DNA from: Acinetobacter geminorum | GTDB taxonomy: Bacteria > Pseudomonadota > Gammaproteobacteria > Pseudomonadales > Moraxellaceae | Assembly (NCBI RefSeq): GCF_013009345.1 | Contig: NZ_JABELE010000002.1 | Location: forward strand, 62,001-126,000 | Direction of reading: 5' to 3' | DNA: 64,000 bases | Position numbers and translations under genes: made by a program | Notes under the pieces: generated by a model | The model's database searches: none | What the model saw: the letters and a program-made list of their open reading frames with translations, nothing else | What the model was told of the DNA's origin: nothing | Part shown: positions 35,936 to 46,417 of the stretch, piece after piece | How positions within the stretch are numbered: position 1 is the first letter of the stretch | Layout of the letters: each line of letters starts with the position of its first letter

Positions 35936-37027
35936 ATGGGTTTTAATTGCGGTATTGTTGGTCTGCCAAACGTAGGGAAATCTACCCTTTTCAATGCATT
36001 AACGAAAGCAGCGATTGCAGCGGAAAACTTCCCTTTCTGTACCATTGAACCAAACACAGGTATTGTTCCTGTACCAGATCCACGTTTAGACAAACTTGCT
36101 GCGATTGTTAAACCACAGCGTATTTTGCCAACTACAATGGAATTTGTAGATATTGCAGGCCTTGTTGCTGGTGCGTCAAAAGGTGAAGGCTTAGGTAACC
36201 AATTCCTTGCTAACATCCGTGAAACTGATGCAATCGCTCATGTTGTACGTTGTTTCGAAGACGAAAACGTGATTCACGTAAATGGTAAAATTGATCCGTT
36301 AGACGACATCGCAACCATCAATACTGAACTTGCACTTGCCGATCTCGAAACTGTTGCTAAAGCAATTTTACGTTTAACTAAAGTTGCTAAAGGCGGTGAT
36401 AAAGAAGCTGTAGCAACTAAAGCAGTTTTAGAAAAAATCCAACCGTTACTTGACGAAGGTAAACCAGCGCGTGCAGCTGATTTATCTGATGACGAACGCA
36501 AATTAGTTCGTGGTTTTGGTTTAATGACTTTAAAACCAACTATGTATATTGCAAACGTTGCAGAAGATGGTTTTGAAAACAACCCGCACTTAGACGCAGT
36601 TAAAAAACTTGCGGCTGAAGAAAACGCTATCGTTGTTCCTCTATGCAACCAAATCGAAGCTGAAATTTCATTATTAGAAGATGAAGATCGTGCTGAGTTC
36701 CTAGAAGCAATGGGCATGGAAGAACCAGGTTTAAATGTGGTTATTCGTGCAGGTTATGCACTTTTAGGTTTACAGACTTATTTCACTGCTGGTGTACAAG
36801 AAGTTCGTGCATGGACTGTAAAAGTTGGCGCAACCGCTCCTCAAGCAGCTGGTGTGATTCATACTGACTTCGAAAAAGGTTTTATCCGTGCTGAAGTTGT
36901 TGCATATGAGGACTTCGTACAATACAACGGTGAAAACGGCGCTAAAGAAGCTGGAAAATGGCGTTTAGAAGGTAAAACTTACGTTGTTCAAGATGGTGAT
37001 GTAATGCACTTCCGTTTTAACGTTTAA
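35936..37027 (+). CDS. ychF: Redox-regulated ATPase / ribosome-binding YchF
   Basis: This Obg-family P-loop protein binds ATP in preference to GTP and associates with ribosomes. With the ATG at 35936 it has 363 residues, the same as E. coli YchF. The G1 motif GLPNVGKST lies near the N-terminus, followed by DIAG for G3. The G4 position reads NVAE instead of NKxD, which explains the ATP preference. The C-terminal TGS domain ends MHFRFNV. The upstream GTG at 35927 is less likely because GAGTG is placed for the ATG. Confidence 0.95.
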   Translation: MGFNCGIVGLPNVGKSTLFNALTKAAIAAENFPFCTIEPNTGIVPVPDPRLDKLAAIVKPQRILPTTMEFVDIAGLVAGASKGEGLGNQFLANIRETDAIAHVVRCFEDENVIHVNGKIDPLDDIATINTELALADLETVAKAILRLTKVAKGGDKEAVATKAVLEKIQPLLDEGKPARAADLSDDERKLVRGFGLMTLKPTMYIANVAEDGFENNPHLDAVKKLAAEENAIVVPLCNQIEAEISLLEDEDRAEFLEAMGMEEPGLNVVIRAGYALLGLQTYFTAGVQEVRAWTVKVGATAPQAAGVIHTDFEKGFIRAEVVAYEDFVQYNGENGAKEAGKWRLEGKTYVVQDGDVMHFRFNV

Positions 37028-37044
37028 GTTTTAAACTTAAGAAA

Positions 37045-37077
37045 GAAAAAGCCCCAATATGTTGGGGCTTTTTTTAT
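37045..37077. terminator. Bidirectional terminator after ychF
   Basis: AAAAAGCCCCAA pairs perfectly with TTGGGGCTTTTT around TATG, with A and T runs on either side, between convergent genes. Confidence 0.92.
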
Positions 37078-37079
37078 AT

Positions 37080-37601
37080 TTAATGACTTAAATCCATCGT
37101 CTCTCGTTTACTACGCGCCTCTTGTAAAATACGCTCATGCAGTGACTTTCTAAAACCTAGCATAAATATAAATTCTGCCAATACAAATAATGGTCCTATC
37201 ACAAGTCCTATCACATCATCAACAAAAGCAGGTTTTTTCTTTTCAAAATAATGTCCCACAAACTGAAAGACCCAACCGACAACAAAGAAGCCAATACTTG
37301 CTGCCAACCACTCTCCAAAAGATAACTGTGCAATTTGATTGGCTAGTGGATACACAGCGACTAAAAGAACGAGCATGAGTAAGCCAAATACTTTATCTAA
37401 AATAAAATAATAGATCGTACTAGCTGCAATCAGTACTATGGCTAAAGTCAGTTTAAAACTACCAATATCGATGCCTGCTCTTGCGGTTAAACACAAAATT
37501 GAAAACACGATAAGCGGAATACCAATAAAATGCGTCAATATATTTTTATGATTTAAATGATAAGCCGCATATTTGCTAAGCTGTTGCTCCAGATTTGACA
37601 T
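37080..37601 (-). CDS. Mpo1-like (DUF962) membrane protein
   Basis: The 173-residue protein has three to four hydrophobic helices and the DUF962 signature. YAAYHLNHKNILTHFIGIP lies near residues 11-29 and VGHYFEKKKPAF near residue 115, supplying the histidines that bind iron in yeast Mpo1. Yeast Mpo1 is an Fe(II) dioxygenase in alpha-oxidation of 2-hydroxy fatty acids. The bacterial role is inferred only from that. It is a single gene, convergent with ychF and divergent from a Crp/Fnr regulator. Confidence 0.83.
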   Translation of the reverse strand: MSNLEQQLSKYAAYHLNHKNILTHFIGIPLIVFSILCLTARAGIDIGSFKLTLAIVLIAASTIYYFILDKVFGLLMLVLLVAVYPLANQIAQLSFGEWLAASIGFFVVGWVFQFVGHYFEKKKPAFVDDVIGLVIGPLFVLAEFIFMLGFRKSLHERILQEARSKRETMDLSH

Positions 37602-37693
37602 GAGTTATTCCCTATTCATCAACATATAGTCATACTGTACAAATAAGGAAAACTTAAAGTTGTCAGCTATCTGACAAAGTAAAGAATTTTTTC

Positions 37694-38401
37694 ATGGATG
37701 ACCGAATTTTGGATCTAATTTATATTAACCGACTAAAAGAGAACACTTGGTTTAGTGTGCTTCCAGAAACATTCCAAAATTTTATTTTAGAACATGGCAA
37801 GCAAATTATTTTTGATAAAAATAGCTACGTTTTCCACGCTCAAGATGAGTTTGATGGCATTTATACCGTACTTGAAGGCTCAATTAGCTTGGGTTATGTC
37901 GATGTAAATGGTAATGAAGCTCTTTCTGCAATTGCTGAGCCGATTATGTGGTTTGGTGAAATATCACTAATTGACCATGAACCGCGCTCACACGATGCCA
38001 TTGCCTTGAAAAAAAGTACAGTTCTACATATTCCTGCAAAACCATTAAATGATCTACTCAAGGAAAATCCATATTATTGGTATTTTTTCGCACGTTTAAC
38101 GAGCCAAAAACTCAGGTATGTTTTCTTAGAACAGATTGCTATCCAAACACGTAGTATTTCTCAACGGCTTGCTCAGCGTCTTCTGTTCATTTTAGAGGGA
38201 TACGGTAACCATATTCTTATTCAAGATCATCAAATTCATATTTCTCAAGAACAGTTGGCAAATATGCTGACCACATCTAGACAGACGATCAATCATGAGC
38301 TGAGCCTGCTCGAAAAACAGAAAATCATCAAAATTGCTTTCAGAAAAATTGAGATTCTAGATATTGAGAAATTGAAAGTAGTTGCTCAAGCACAATGCTA
38401 A
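37694..38401 (+). CDS. Crp/Fnr family transcriptional regulator
   Basis: The 235-residue protein has an N-terminal cyclic-nucleotide-binding-like beta roll (residues about 25-140, with WFGEISLIDHEPRSHDAIAL at the phosphate-binding cassette). The C-terminal winged HTH reads ISQEQLANMLTTSRQTINHELSLLEKQ. There is no N-terminal cysteine cluster of the FNR type. Whether it binds cAMP is unclear. It is one candidate reader of the CRP-type palindrome at 17852, although the main CRP/Vfr homologue presumably lies elsewhere in the genome. Confidence 0.88.
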   Translation: MDDRILDLIYINRLKENTWFSVLPETFQNFILEHGKQIIFDKNSYVFHAQDEFDGIYTVLEGSISLGYVDVNGNEALSAIAEPIMWFGEISLIDHEPRSHDAIALKKSTVLHIPAKPLNDLLKENPYYWYFFARLTSQKLRYVFLEQIAIQTRSISQRLAQRLLFILEGYGNHILIQDHQIHISQEQLANMLTTSRQTINHELSLLEKQKIIKIAFRKIEILDIEKLKVVAQAQC

Positions 38402-38572
38402 TTTTTTAAAAGCGGCTAAATAATAAAAACTTAAAATTAAATTAAAAAATTAGATAACACTGCAAAACAACACATTGGTCAAACTCTATTTCCACAAAAT
38501 AAATGTGTTAAAGCAGATATTTACACCCTACACTCAAGCTGAGCAATAATACTCAACAAGGCGCTGATTAAC

Positions 38573-38908
38573 ATGAAAAAATTATCAACAATTCTTACAT
38601 CAGGCGTATTGGCTATGTTAAGTGTTTCGGCATTTGCATGTCCAAAAGGAACTCAACTACAAGGCGGTACAGGACCGAATCACAAAGGTGGAAAATGTGT
38701 AGCGGTACATGGAAAAACTACAGCTCAAAAAGCCAAGAAAGAGGTAACTAAAACTAAACAGGATGTTAAAAAAGACTTAAGCACTCAAAAACATGATGCA
38801 ATGATCAGCGCGACACATGCTCAACATGAATCACAGCAAATGACTCATCAAATGAAACAAGATGCTGTGAAAACTGCAAACACCGCTAAAGCTGCCACAA
38901 AACCGTAA
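38573..38908 (+). CDS. Small exported Lys/Gln/His-rich protein, 111 aa
   Basis: The family is unknown. An N-terminal signal peptide (MKKLSTILTSGVLAMLSVSAFA) is followed by CPKGTQLQGGTGPNHKGGKCV, with two cysteines likely to form a disulfide. A long low-complexity tail of about 70 residues is rich in Lys, Thr, Gln, His and Met and lacks hydrophobic residues. That tail looks disordered and could bind metals or anionic polymers. It is a single-gene unit with a strong terminator. Confidence 0.75.
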   Translation: MKKLSTILTSGVLAMLSVSAFACPKGTQLQGGTGPNHKGGKCVAVHGKTTAQKAKKEVTKTKQDVKKDLSTQKHDAMISATHAQHESQQMTHQMKQDAVKTANTAKAATKP

Positions 38909-38938
38909 TTCACATTCACTCATTATCGTTTAAAAGCA

Positions 38939-38972
38939 AAAAAAGCGAGATTTAACATCTCGCTTTTTTACA
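38939..38972. terminator. Bidirectional terminator
   Basis: AAAAGCGAGA pairs with TCTCGCTTTT around TTTAACA, with six T residues, between convergent genes. Confidence 0.92.
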
Positions 38973-38982
38973 TTCATTAGTT

Positions 38983-39453
38983 TTATTTTGGCGAAGTATT
39001 TCCAAGATTTGGCGTATCGATCGCATCCTTACATTGAGCCTTATCTCGCTCATAGTCCGCTTGCTTTTGGGCAACTGAACTATTGTTTTCTAGTGTTTCG
39101 CGTGCCCATATATCTAAACTTGTCAAGGCCTTACGACAGAGTGCATATTTCCCTTCTGTCACTGAGTCCGTCATTTTTACATTAATGCGCCAGTCTGTAC
39201 TCAATTGGCGTAAAGGTTTACGTACTTTGTCATCAATTTGGCTGAGTTGTTTTTCATAAACTAAATGCTCAACCGTGTTAATTAATGTCCATGCTTTTTG
39301 AGCATAAACAGTTGCATCATTGGTTAGTTTCGGTGCTGGCTTAATTTCTACTTTTTTTTCTGCACCTTGATTACCATTATCACAGCCCTGCAATGTAAAA
39401 ATACCTGCACTCATCATGGCGATATAAACTAAACGAATCTTTGCCTTGAACAT
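38983..39453 (-). CDS. Putative lipoprotein of unknown function
   Basis: With the ATG at 39453 the protein has 156 residues and a classical lipoprotein signal, MFKAKIRLVYIAMMSAG followed by the lipobox LQGC (Cys24). The frame could begin seven codons earlier at 39474. The mature part is charged, mostly helical and has three further cysteines (LCRKAL, QCKDA and the lipobox itself). No family is recognised. It lies convergent with the small exported gene and divergent from azlC. Confidence 0.75.
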   Translation of the reverse strand: MFKAKIRLVYIAMMSAGIFTLQGCDNGNQGAEKKVEIKPAPKLTNDATVYAQKAWTLINTVEHLVYEKQLSQIDDKVRKPLRQLSTDWRINVKMTDSVTEGKYALCRKALTSLDIWARETLENNSSVAQKQADYERDKAQCKDAIDTPNLGNTSPK

Positions 39454-39556
39454 ATCAAACTGCCGATTAAACATTTCGGCACTATGCTATTAAATTCGGC
39501 TACAATACTCAATCTTTCAAGTATTTTTATCATTTGGCTTATTGCCAAGGTGTATT

Positions 39557-40297
39557 GTGTCCGAACAACAATTGATGACTGCCCAAACAGCAACTTTTTG
39601 GCAAGGCGCCAAAGATAGCCAAGCTATCGTACTCACCTATTTACCCGTTTCTTTTGCCTTTGGCGTTTCTGCATCTCAGTTTGGTTTTACGCCATGGGAA
39701 GCTTTTTTCCTATCTTGTTCAATGTATGCCGGCGCTAGCCAATTTTTGGTTGTCGCGCTTTTGGCTAGTGGTTCATCCATCTGGCTAACAGCATTAACAG
39801 TTATTGCACTAGATATTCGCCATGTCCTTTATGGACCTGCTCTATACAACCTGATTCCAAACAAATTAAATCTTAAGAAAACGGCAGTATGGGCTTGGGG
39901 CTTAACGGATGAAGTTTTTGCCAGTGGAATGATCCAACTTTCACAGCGCAGACAACAATGGTCCGAGTCTTGGATGCTTGGCCTAAGTCTATTTAGTTGG
40001 ATGGCTTGGGCAAGTGGCTCTTTGTTAGGTGGATTATTCGCCGATCAAGTTGCTCATTTACCAAAGTTTTTACAAGCAGCTTTAGACTTCTTATTACCTG
40101 CTTTATTTTTAAGTTTTTTATTAGCGGCATTTGAACGAAAGCATAGCCTTGTTGTTGCTGTATCGTTAGTAGTTTCAGCTTTGGCATGTTATTGGATTAA
40201 CTTATCAGCGGCTATTTTTATAGGTATTTTTTCAGGCATTTTAGCTGGTCTATTTAAACATTATGTGCTGAAACAACATGATGAGGTTGAGGCTTAA
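39557..40297 (+). CDS. azlC: AzlC family branched-chain amino acid exporter subunit
   Basis: This is the large subunit of an AzlCD/YgaZH-type inner membrane exporter of branched-chain amino acids. The hydrophobic protein includes LPVSFAFGVSASQFGF, MYAGASQFLVVALLASG and LDIRHVLYGPAL, which are AzlC landmarks. The GTG at 39557 (AGGTG just upstream) gives 246 residues. An ATG at 39575 is an alternative. azlD follows after one base. Confidence 0.87.
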   Translation: MSEQQLMTAQTATFWQGAKDSQAIVLTYLPVSFAFGVSASQFGFTPWEAFFLSCSMYAGASQFLVVALLASGSSIWLTALTVIALDIRHVLYGPALYNLIPNKLNLKKTAVWAWGLTDEVFASGMIQLSQRRQQWSESWMLGLSLFSWMAWASGSLLGGLFADQVAHLPKFLQAALDFLLPALFLSFLLAAFERKHSLVVAVSLVVSALACYWINLSAAIFIGIFSGILAGLFKHYVLKQHDEVEA

Positions 40298-40298
40298 T

Positions 40299-40640
40299 AT
40301 GAACCTACAAATTATTCTGGTCGGCATTATTGTGGGTATTGCCAACTTTGCTTCACGCTTTGGACCTTTTTTCGTAATACAAAAATTACAAGGTTCACAG
40401 CAAAGACGCGGCTCAATCTGGTTCAAAATTGCCTTAGGAAGTATTGGAATATCTGCAATTAGCGCCATGCTTGTAGTTGCTACTCTTCCACCTTTACTTG
40501 AAACCCCAAATAAGAGTTTAGCAATGCTTATCGGTTTTATGGTTCTAGCTGGTCTTTATTTTAAATTTAAAAAAATTGTTCCTGCCACCTTAACAGCCGC
40601 AATCGTTTATGGCCTGATCTATACTTATTTACCTTTATAA
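40299..40640 (+). CDS. azlD: AzlD family branched-chain amino acid exporter subunit
   Basis: This is the small partner of AzlC, with 113 residues and about four hydrophobic helices. It includes SRFGPFFVIQKLQG near the start and a C-terminal VPATLTAAIVYGLIYTYLPL, as expected for AzlD/YgaH. The ATG at 40299 has TGAGG just upstream and comes one base after the azlC stop, so the two are translated together. Confidence 0.87.
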   Translation: MNLQIILVGIIVGIANFASRFGPFFVIQKLQGSQQRRGSIWFKIALGSIGISAISAMLVVATLPPLLETPNKSLAMLIGFMVLAGLYFKFKKIVPATLTAAIVYGLIYTYLPL

Positions 40641-40767
40641 ATAGATAAACTGATCAACCTTATATAATATATAAATGCCAGAAGTGATTAAGAATAATAA
40701 CTTCTAGCAAAAAACTCATTTTTGAAATTTATTAAAAGATAAATCCATCTAGCGATTAGAGATAAAA

Positions 40768-41157
40768 ATGTCACAAGTTAAAATTTATGCAAATGAACGA
40801 ACCATTATTCAGTATCGCGAACTGCTCTCTCATGCGATCCATCAAGCACTTATTGAAGAATTGAAGTATCCTGTCGAGAAAAGATTTCAACGCTTCATTA
40901 GTCTTAAACCTGAGAATTTTATTTATCCATCTGACAGAAGCCAGCATTACATTATCATCGAACTTTCAATGTTTGCAGGCCGCAGTCCAGCCACTAAAAA
41001 GCAACTTATTCAAACCTTATTCCGTAATATTCAAGAACAATGCAAAATTTCTCCACAAGACATTGAAATTACTATTTTTGAAACACCTAAAGAAAATTGG
41101 GGCATCCGTGGTAAAAATGCTGATGAATTGCTTTTAAACTATCAGGTTAATGTCTAA
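40768..41157 (+). CDS. Tautomerase-like protein lacking Pro-1
   Basis: The 129-residue protein matches the Tautomerase_2 pattern of about 130 residues: VKIYANERT, then HAIHQALIEELKYPVEKRFQRF, ENFIYPSDRS, IIIELSMFAGRSPATKKQLI and ETPKENWGIRG at the C-terminus. Members normally begin Met-Pro so that the exposed Pro1 acts as the catalytic base. Here the start is MSQVKIY, with serine instead. Unless translation begins elsewhere, it cannot use the standard chemistry. It is a single gene between azlD and purT. Confidence 0.78.
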   Translation: MSQVKIYANERTIIQYRELLSHAIHQALIEELKYPVEKRFQRFISLKPENFIYPSDRSQHYIIIELSMFAGRSPATKKQLIQTLFRNIQEQCKISPQDIEITIFETPKENWGIRGKNADELLLNYQVNV

Positions 41158-41268
41158 AAACCACTTTTTTAATTGTCCGACAAAATTACTTTTTTTATGC
41201 ATGATAAGGCTTAACTCCACCATAAGTTCTGCTATGCTTAAAAAAATAATTTTGTCAGGATGATTCGC

Positions 41269-42477
41269 ATGAGCGTGACACTCGGTACCCCACTTCAATC
41301 TTCTGCATTTAAAGTTTTATTGTTAGGTTCAGGAGAGCTTGGCAAAGAAGTTGTAATTTCCTTACAACGCCTTGGTGTAGAAGTACATGCAGCCGACCGT
41401 TATGATCACGCACCAGCAATGCAAGTTGCACATTTTTCTTATGTATTAAACATGGCAGATCCTGCCCAATTAAAACAACTCATCGAGAAAATTAAACCAA
41501 ATTTAATTGTTCCAGAAATTGAAGCAATTGCGACAGAAGTTTTACTTGAAATTGAAGCGAGCAAAACAGCAACTGTCATCCCTTCTGCTAAAGCTGTAAA
41601 CCTCACAATGAACCGTGAAGGCATCCGCCGTCTTGCGGCTGAAGAACTTGGCCTACCTACTTCTGCTTATCGCTTTGCTGATACGCTCGAAAGCTTCCGC
41701 GCCGCTTGCGATGACATTGGTTATCCAAACTTTGTAAAACCGGTCATGTCATCTTCAGGTAAAGGTCAGTCTCGTGTAAAAAGTTTCGATGAAGTTGATG
41801 CAGCTTGGGAATATGCAATGCAAGGTGGCCGTGTTAACCAAGGCACGGTTATTATTGAATCTCAAATTGATTTTGATTTTGAAATTACATTACTTACCGT
41901 TCGCGCTAAAAACCCTGAAACTGGTGAAATCGAAACTCATTACTGTGACCCAATTGGTCACCGCCAAGATGGCGGGGATTATGTAGAAAGCTGGCAACCT
42001 CAACCAATGACGGCAGCGGCACTCGAAGAAGCAAAACGTATTGCAAATAAAGTGACAACTGCACTTGGTGGCTGTGGTATTTTTGGTGTAGAACTGTTTA
42101 TTAAAGGTGACAAGGTTTGGTTCAGTGAAGTTTCACCTCGTCCACACGACACAGGACTCGTAACTTTAGCATCACAATTTCAAAGTGAATTTGAACTGCA
42201 TGCACGTGCAATTTTAGGTTTACCTGTAAACACAGCACGCCACAGTGTTGCAGCAAGTGCAGTAATTTATGCTGGAGTTGATGCTAACAATTTAAGTTAT
42301 AGCAACCTTAATGTGGCTTTAACACACCCAGACACCGATTTACGCCTGTTTGGCAAACCGGAAGGTTTCAAACGTCGTCGTATGGGTGTAGCAACCACTC
42401 GTGCCGAAAATACTGATCTTGCTCGTACTTTAGCGAAAGAAACCGCTGATCAAGTAAGCGTTCAAACAAACTCTTAA
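41269..42477 (+). CDS. purT: Formate-dependent phosphoribosylglycinamide formyltransferase 2
   Basis: PurT makes formyl-GAR from GAR, formate and ATP in purine synthesis. The 402-residue ATP-grasp protein has the N-terminal [20 protein letters not shown], the central [18 protein letters not shown], the ATP-grasp loop [11 protein letters not shown] and the C-terminal [14 protein letters not shown]. An AGGA site supports the ATG at 41269 rather than 41260. glnD follows after 27 bases. Confidence 0.95.
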   Translation: MSVTLGTPLQSSAFKVLLLGSGELGKEVVISLQRLGVEVHAADRYDHAPAMQVAHFSYVLNMADPAQLKQLIEKIKPNLIVPEIEAIATEVLLEIEASKTATVIPSAKAVNLTMNREGIRRLAAEELGLPTSAYRFADTLESFRAACDDIGYPNFVKPVMSSSGKGQSRVKSFDEVDAAWEYAMQGGRVNQGTVIIESQIDFDFEITLLTVRAKNPETGEIETHYCDPIGHRQDGGDYVESWQPQPMTAAALEEAKRIANKVTTALGGCGIFGVELFIKGDKVWFSEVSPRPHDTGLVTLASQFQSEFELHARAILGLPVNTARHSVAASAVIYAGVDANNLSYSNLNVALTHPDTDLRLFGKPEGFKRRRMGVATTRAENTDLARTLAKETADQVSVQTNS

Positions 42478-42504
42478 TTTTTACTTATTGGTAGACCCAT
42501 TTTC

Positions 42505-45168
42505 ATGATCAATATATCGCCATTGTTGAACTATGTCTCAAGTCATCATGATATTAAAGCCATTAATCAATGGCGAACGGATGTAGAAAAGCAGTTGCAA
42601 GATTCATATGAAAATGGGCAATCTATTCGTGAAATCATTAAAGCCCGTTCAGATTTAGTAGATGAAGCACTGATCTTTTTATGGAAACATGCTGAACTCG
42701 ATCAGACAGAACTGGGCCTTTTTGCTGTAGGCGGTTATGGACGCCGTGAAATGTTGCCCTATTCTGACGTCGATATCATGATCCTATCGGAGCATGAAAT
42801 TAATGAAGAAAACGAAAAACGTATCTCTACATTTATTTCGTCTTTATGGGACGTTGGCAATTTCAAACCCGGCATTAGTGTTCGCACGATTCAAAGCTGT
42901 GTTGAACAGGCCGCTACCGATTTAACCGTTGCAACAACTTTAATTGAGGCGCGGTTAATTACTGGTAATAATCAGCTTGCGAAATGGCCTCGCCGTATTG
43001 TTTCGCAGACATGGACAGATAAAACATTTTATGACGCAAAAATGGCCGAACAAGCCAAGCGTTACCATCAACACAACAATACTGAAAGTAATTTAGAACC
43101 CGATATTAAAAATGCACCGGGCGGTATCCGTGACATTAACCAAATTGGCTGGATTGCCAAACGCCACTTCCGCGTAAACCGCATTTATGACTTAGTGCAT
43201 TTAGGTTTCATTTCAGAGTTTGAATTGGCAGTTTTAGAAGAAGCTGAAAGTTTTCTTTGGGAAATTCGACATCATTTACACCGTTTAGCTAAACGTGATG
43301 AAAACCGTTTACTCTTTGATCATCAAAGGGAAATTGCCGCCAAATTTGGATATGTGCGTCAAGAAGGCCAACCTGTAAATTATGGTGTTGAGCAGTTCAT
43401 GAAACGCTACTATCGTACGGCGCAGCAAGTTTCAACACTCAATGAAATGTTGCTGGCGTATTTTAGCGAATCGGTAATTACTCCTCGTCTCCCCAACTAT
43501 GAACGCAAAATTGAAGTTGTTAACGATCACTTTAAAATTGTCGATAATAAACTTGCCGTACAACATCACAAAATATTCGCAGAGCATCCAAGCGCGATTT
43601 TAGAGTTATTCTATATTTTAGCCAATCGACCAGATATTGAAGGTATTCGCGCTCGGACTTTACGCTTACTTATTCTTGCTGCGAAACGAATCAACCAAAG
43701 TTATCGCGATAATCCAGAGCATCAAGCACTGTTTATGTCGATTATTCGCTCACCATATCGTTTATACGATACCTTGGTTGCGATGAAACGATATGGTGTT
43801 TTAGGAAACTATATTCCTGCTTTTGGCCAAATTATGGGCCTTATGCAATATGACCTGTTCCATATCTATACGGTCGATGCTCACACATTATTATTGCTGC
43901 GTAATTTAAATCGTTTTAGAGAACCTGAATTCGCTAAAGAATTCCCTGTAGTAAGTTCAGTTTTCCAACGTCTTGCCCGTCAAGATATTGTCTTTATTGC
44001 TGCTTTATTCCACGACATCGCAAAAGGCCGTGGTGGTGACCATAGTGAACTTGGCGCAGAAGACGCGATTGAGTTTGGACGTGCACATGGCTTTACAGAG
44101 CGTGAATGCAAATTAATTGCATGGCTTATTCAAAACCATTTGCTCATGTCACTTACAGCTCAGAAAAAAGATATTTCTGATCCAGACGTCGTGAAAGATT
44201 TTGCAGAAAAACTTGGCGACATGGAGCATCTTGATTATCTCTATACTTTAACAGTTGCCGATATTAACGCGACAAATCCAAAACTATGGAACACATGGCG
44301 TGCATCACTTATGCGTCAACTTTATACGCACGCTCGTGATGTAATTCGTACTGGCTTAGGCCGCCCTGTTGACTACCAAATGCTGATTGAAGACACCAAG
44401 TTTGCAGCAAGTGAATTACTGGTAAATAACTTCGCCTTGGCAGATGTAGAAAAGGTATGGCAAGAACTTGGTGATGAATACTTCATTAAAGAATCAGCAG
44501 ACGAAATTGCATGGCACACACAAGCAATCTTAAAACATGGTGATAATCCAGAGCCATTAGTGCTCTTGCGTGCTCACCGTAAAGCAGCTCAAGATGCGGT
44601 GCAAATCTTTATTTATACTCGCGATCAACCTAACCTCTTTGCCACCACTGTTGCCGTTTTAGACCGAATGAACCTAGATGTTCAAGACGCAAAAATTATC
44701 ACAGCAAGTACAGCGTTTAGCTTAGACACTTATGTTGTACTTGATCGTTTCGGTACATTGCTTACCGACCCAGAGCGTGAAGAAACCGTTAAAAATGCAT
44801 TAGTGAAAGCGCTTAGCCAACCAGACCAATATCCGGGACTCATGCAACGTCGTATTCCACGACAGTTACGTCACTTCGACATTGAAAACACAGTAGATGT
44901 AACATTAAATGAAGCCTTACAACAAAATATGGTCGAAATTTCAACACTCGATCATCCCGGCCTACTTGCACGCGTGGGTGGTTTATTTATGATGCAAGGC
45001 TTAGACATCCATTCAGCCCGAATCGCAACTTTAGGTGAACGTGCCGAAGATATTTTCTTTGTCACCAAAAAAGATGGTAAACCACTGAATAACGAAGAGG
45101 TCAAACTCTTCTCTGAAAAACTGAAAGCTGCATTAGATGAAGCATCTAATCAAATTTGTCAGCACTGA
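42505..45168 (+). CDS. glnD: Bifunctional uridylyltransferase / uridylyl-removing enzyme GlnD
   Basis: GlnD senses glutamine and adds or removes UMP on PII proteins, setting the nitrogen-control cascade. The 887-residue protein has a nucleotidyltransferase motif GGYGRRE with the metal-binding Asp88 and Asp90 (SDVDIM). An HD hydrolase domain has the His503-Asp504 pair in [14 protein letters not shown]. Two C-terminal ACT domains include [18 protein letters not shown] and [19 protein letters not shown]. Domain order and length are those of E. coli GlnD. The dapC gene follows after 25 bases. Confidence 0.96.
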   Translation: MINISPLLNYVSSHHDIKAINQWRTDVEKQLQDSYENGQSIREIIKARSDLVDEALIFLWKHAELDQTELGLFAVGGYGRREMLPYSDVDIMILSEHEINEENEKRISTFISSLWDVGNFKPGISVRTIQSCVEQAATDLTVATTLIEARLITGNNQLAKWPRRIVSQTWTDKTFYDAKMAEQAKRYHQHNNTESNLEPDIKNAPGGIRDINQIGWIAKRHFRVNRIYDLVHLGFISEFELAVLEEAESFLWEIRHHLHRLAKRDENRLLFDHQREIAAKFGYVRQEGQPVNYGVEQFMKRYYRTAQQVSTLNEMLLAYFSESVITPRLPNYERKIEVVNDHFKIVDNKLAVQHHKIFAEHPSAILELFYILANRPDIEGIRARTLRLLILAAKRINQSYRDNPEHQALFMSIIRSPYRLYDTLVAMKRYGVLGNYIPAFGQIMGLMQYDLFHIYTVDAHTLLLLRNLNRFREPEFAKEFPVVSSVFQRLARQDIVFIAALFHDIAKGRGGDHSELGAEDAIEFGRAHGFTERECKLIAWLIQNHLLMSLTAQKKDISDPDVVKDFAEKLGDMEHLDYLYTLTVADINATNPKLWNTWRASLMRQLYTHARDVIRTGLGRPVDYQMLIEDTKFAASELLVNNFALADVEKVWQELGDEYFIKESADEIAWHTQAILKHGDNPEPLVLLRAHRKAAQDAVQIFIYTRDQPNLFATTVAVLDRMNLDVQDAKIITASTAFSLDTYVVLDRFGTLLTDPEREETVKNALVKALSQPDQYPGLMQRRIPRQLRHFDIENTVDVTLNEALQQNMVEISTLDHPGLLARVGGLFMMQGLDIHSARIATLGERAEDIFFVTKKDGKPLNNEEVKLFSEKLKAALDEASNQICQH

Positions 45169-45193
45169 AACTCAACTACTTGGTAACTGTTTA

Positions 45194-46363
45194 ATGAACT
45201 CTAGCTTGTCGTTATTACACCCGTATCCATTTGAAAAGTTAAACCAACTTTTTAAGGATACTACTCCTGCTAACCTCCCCTTGATTCCTCTATCAATTGG
45301 CGAACCTAAGCATCCAGCACCAGAGTTTGTTAAACAGGCTATTATTGATAACTTTAACCACCTATCAACTTATCCAAACAGCAAAGGCTTACCAGAGCTT
45401 CGCCAAAGCATTGCAGATTGGTTAACTAAGCGCTTTAAACTTAACAGCATCAGTGCTGAAAACCACATCTTGCCTGTCTCTGGTACTCGTGAAGGGATTT
45501 TCTCTTTTGTACAGGCATTAATTAATCGTGAAGATGCACCTTATGTGGTGATGCCGAATCCGTTTTATCAAATTTATGAAGGTGCGGCTTTACTTGCAGG
45601 TGCAAAGCCCTACTTCATTAATTGCACAGAAGAAAATGGCTATTTAGGTGATTTTGATGCTGTACCAGCAGAAGTTTGGGAAAAGACAGCCCTTCTTTTT
45701 GTATGTACACCGGGTAACCCAACAGGTACTGTGCTTTCTAAAGAACAATTTAAAAAGCTAATTGCCTTATCTGATCAATATAATTTTGTTATTGCTTCTG
45801 ATGAATGCTATTCAGAGCTTTGGTTTGACCAAGCACCTACTGGTCTATTAGAAGTATGTGCTGAGCTTGGTCGTGATGACTACAAAAACTGTATCGTATT
45901 TCATTCACTTTCAAAGCGTTCAAACTTACCGGGTCTGCGCTCAGGTTTTGTAGCGGGTGATGCCGATCTGTTAAAGCCATATTTGCAATACCGTACCTAT
46001 CACGGCGCTGCAATGCCAGTACAACACCAGCTTGCTTCAATCGCAGCGTGGAACGATGAAAACCATGTTGAAGAAAACCGTAAACAATATCGCGCAAAGT
46101 TTGATTTATTCCAATCTGAGCTAGGCCATCTGCTCCCATTACAAAAACCTGATGCTGGTTTTTATTACTGGTTAAAAGTAGATAATGATGAAACTTTTGC
46201 CAAAATGCTGATGGAAAAAGTACATATTAAAGTTTTACCGGGCCGTTACCTATCTCGTGATACAAAACAAGGTAACCCTGGTGCCAACCATGTGCGTATG
46301 GCTTTAGTAGCAGATTTGGCACAATGCGAAGAAGTGGTTAAACGTTTAAAAGCGATTCTTTAA
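45194..46363 (+). CDS. dapC: Succinyldiaminopimelate transaminase
   Basis: This PLP-dependent class I aminotransferase of the lysine/diaminopimelate pathway has 389 residues. Features are LSIGEPKHPAPEF near the start, the glycine-rich PNPFYQIYEGAA, CTPGNPTGT, ASDECYSELW and the PLP lysine at Lys241 in SLSKRSNLPGLRSGF. The neighbourhood downstream of glnD is one in which dapC is often found. The frame begins earlier at 45137, but those residues overlap glnD and the ATG at 45194 fits the family start. Confidence 0.9.
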   Translation: MNSSLSLLHPYPFEKLNQLFKDTTPANLPLIPLSIGEPKHPAPEFVKQAIIDNFNHLSTYPNSKGLPELRQSIADWLTKRFKLNSISAENHILPVSGTREGIFSFVQALINREDAPYVVMPNPFYQIYEGAALLAGAKPYFINCTEENGYLGDFDAVPAEVWEKTALLFVCTPGNPTGTVLSKEQFKKLIALSDQYNFVIASDECYSELWFDQAPTGLLEVCAELGRDDYKNCIVFHSLSKRSNLPGLRSGFVAGDADLLKPYLQYRTYHGAAMPVQHQLASIAAWNDENHVEENRKQYRAKFDLFQSELGHLLPLQKPDAGFYYWLKVDNDETFAKMLMEKVHIKVLPGRYLSRDTKQGNPGANHVRMALVADLAQCEEVVKRLKAIL

Positions 46364-46374
46364 ACCCAGCAAAA

Positions 46375-46411
46375 TTGTATAGCCTTCAGTCTTATTTAGA
46401 AGGCTATGCAA
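46375..46411. terminator. Hairpin between convergent dapC and LysE genes
   Basis: A 13-bp stem with one T-G pair (46375-46387 with 46399-46411, core ATAGCCTTC/GAAGGCTAT) lies between two convergent stops. The T tract is absent, so it may only mark mRNA ends. Confidence 0.5.
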
Positions 46412-46417
46412 TCTACA

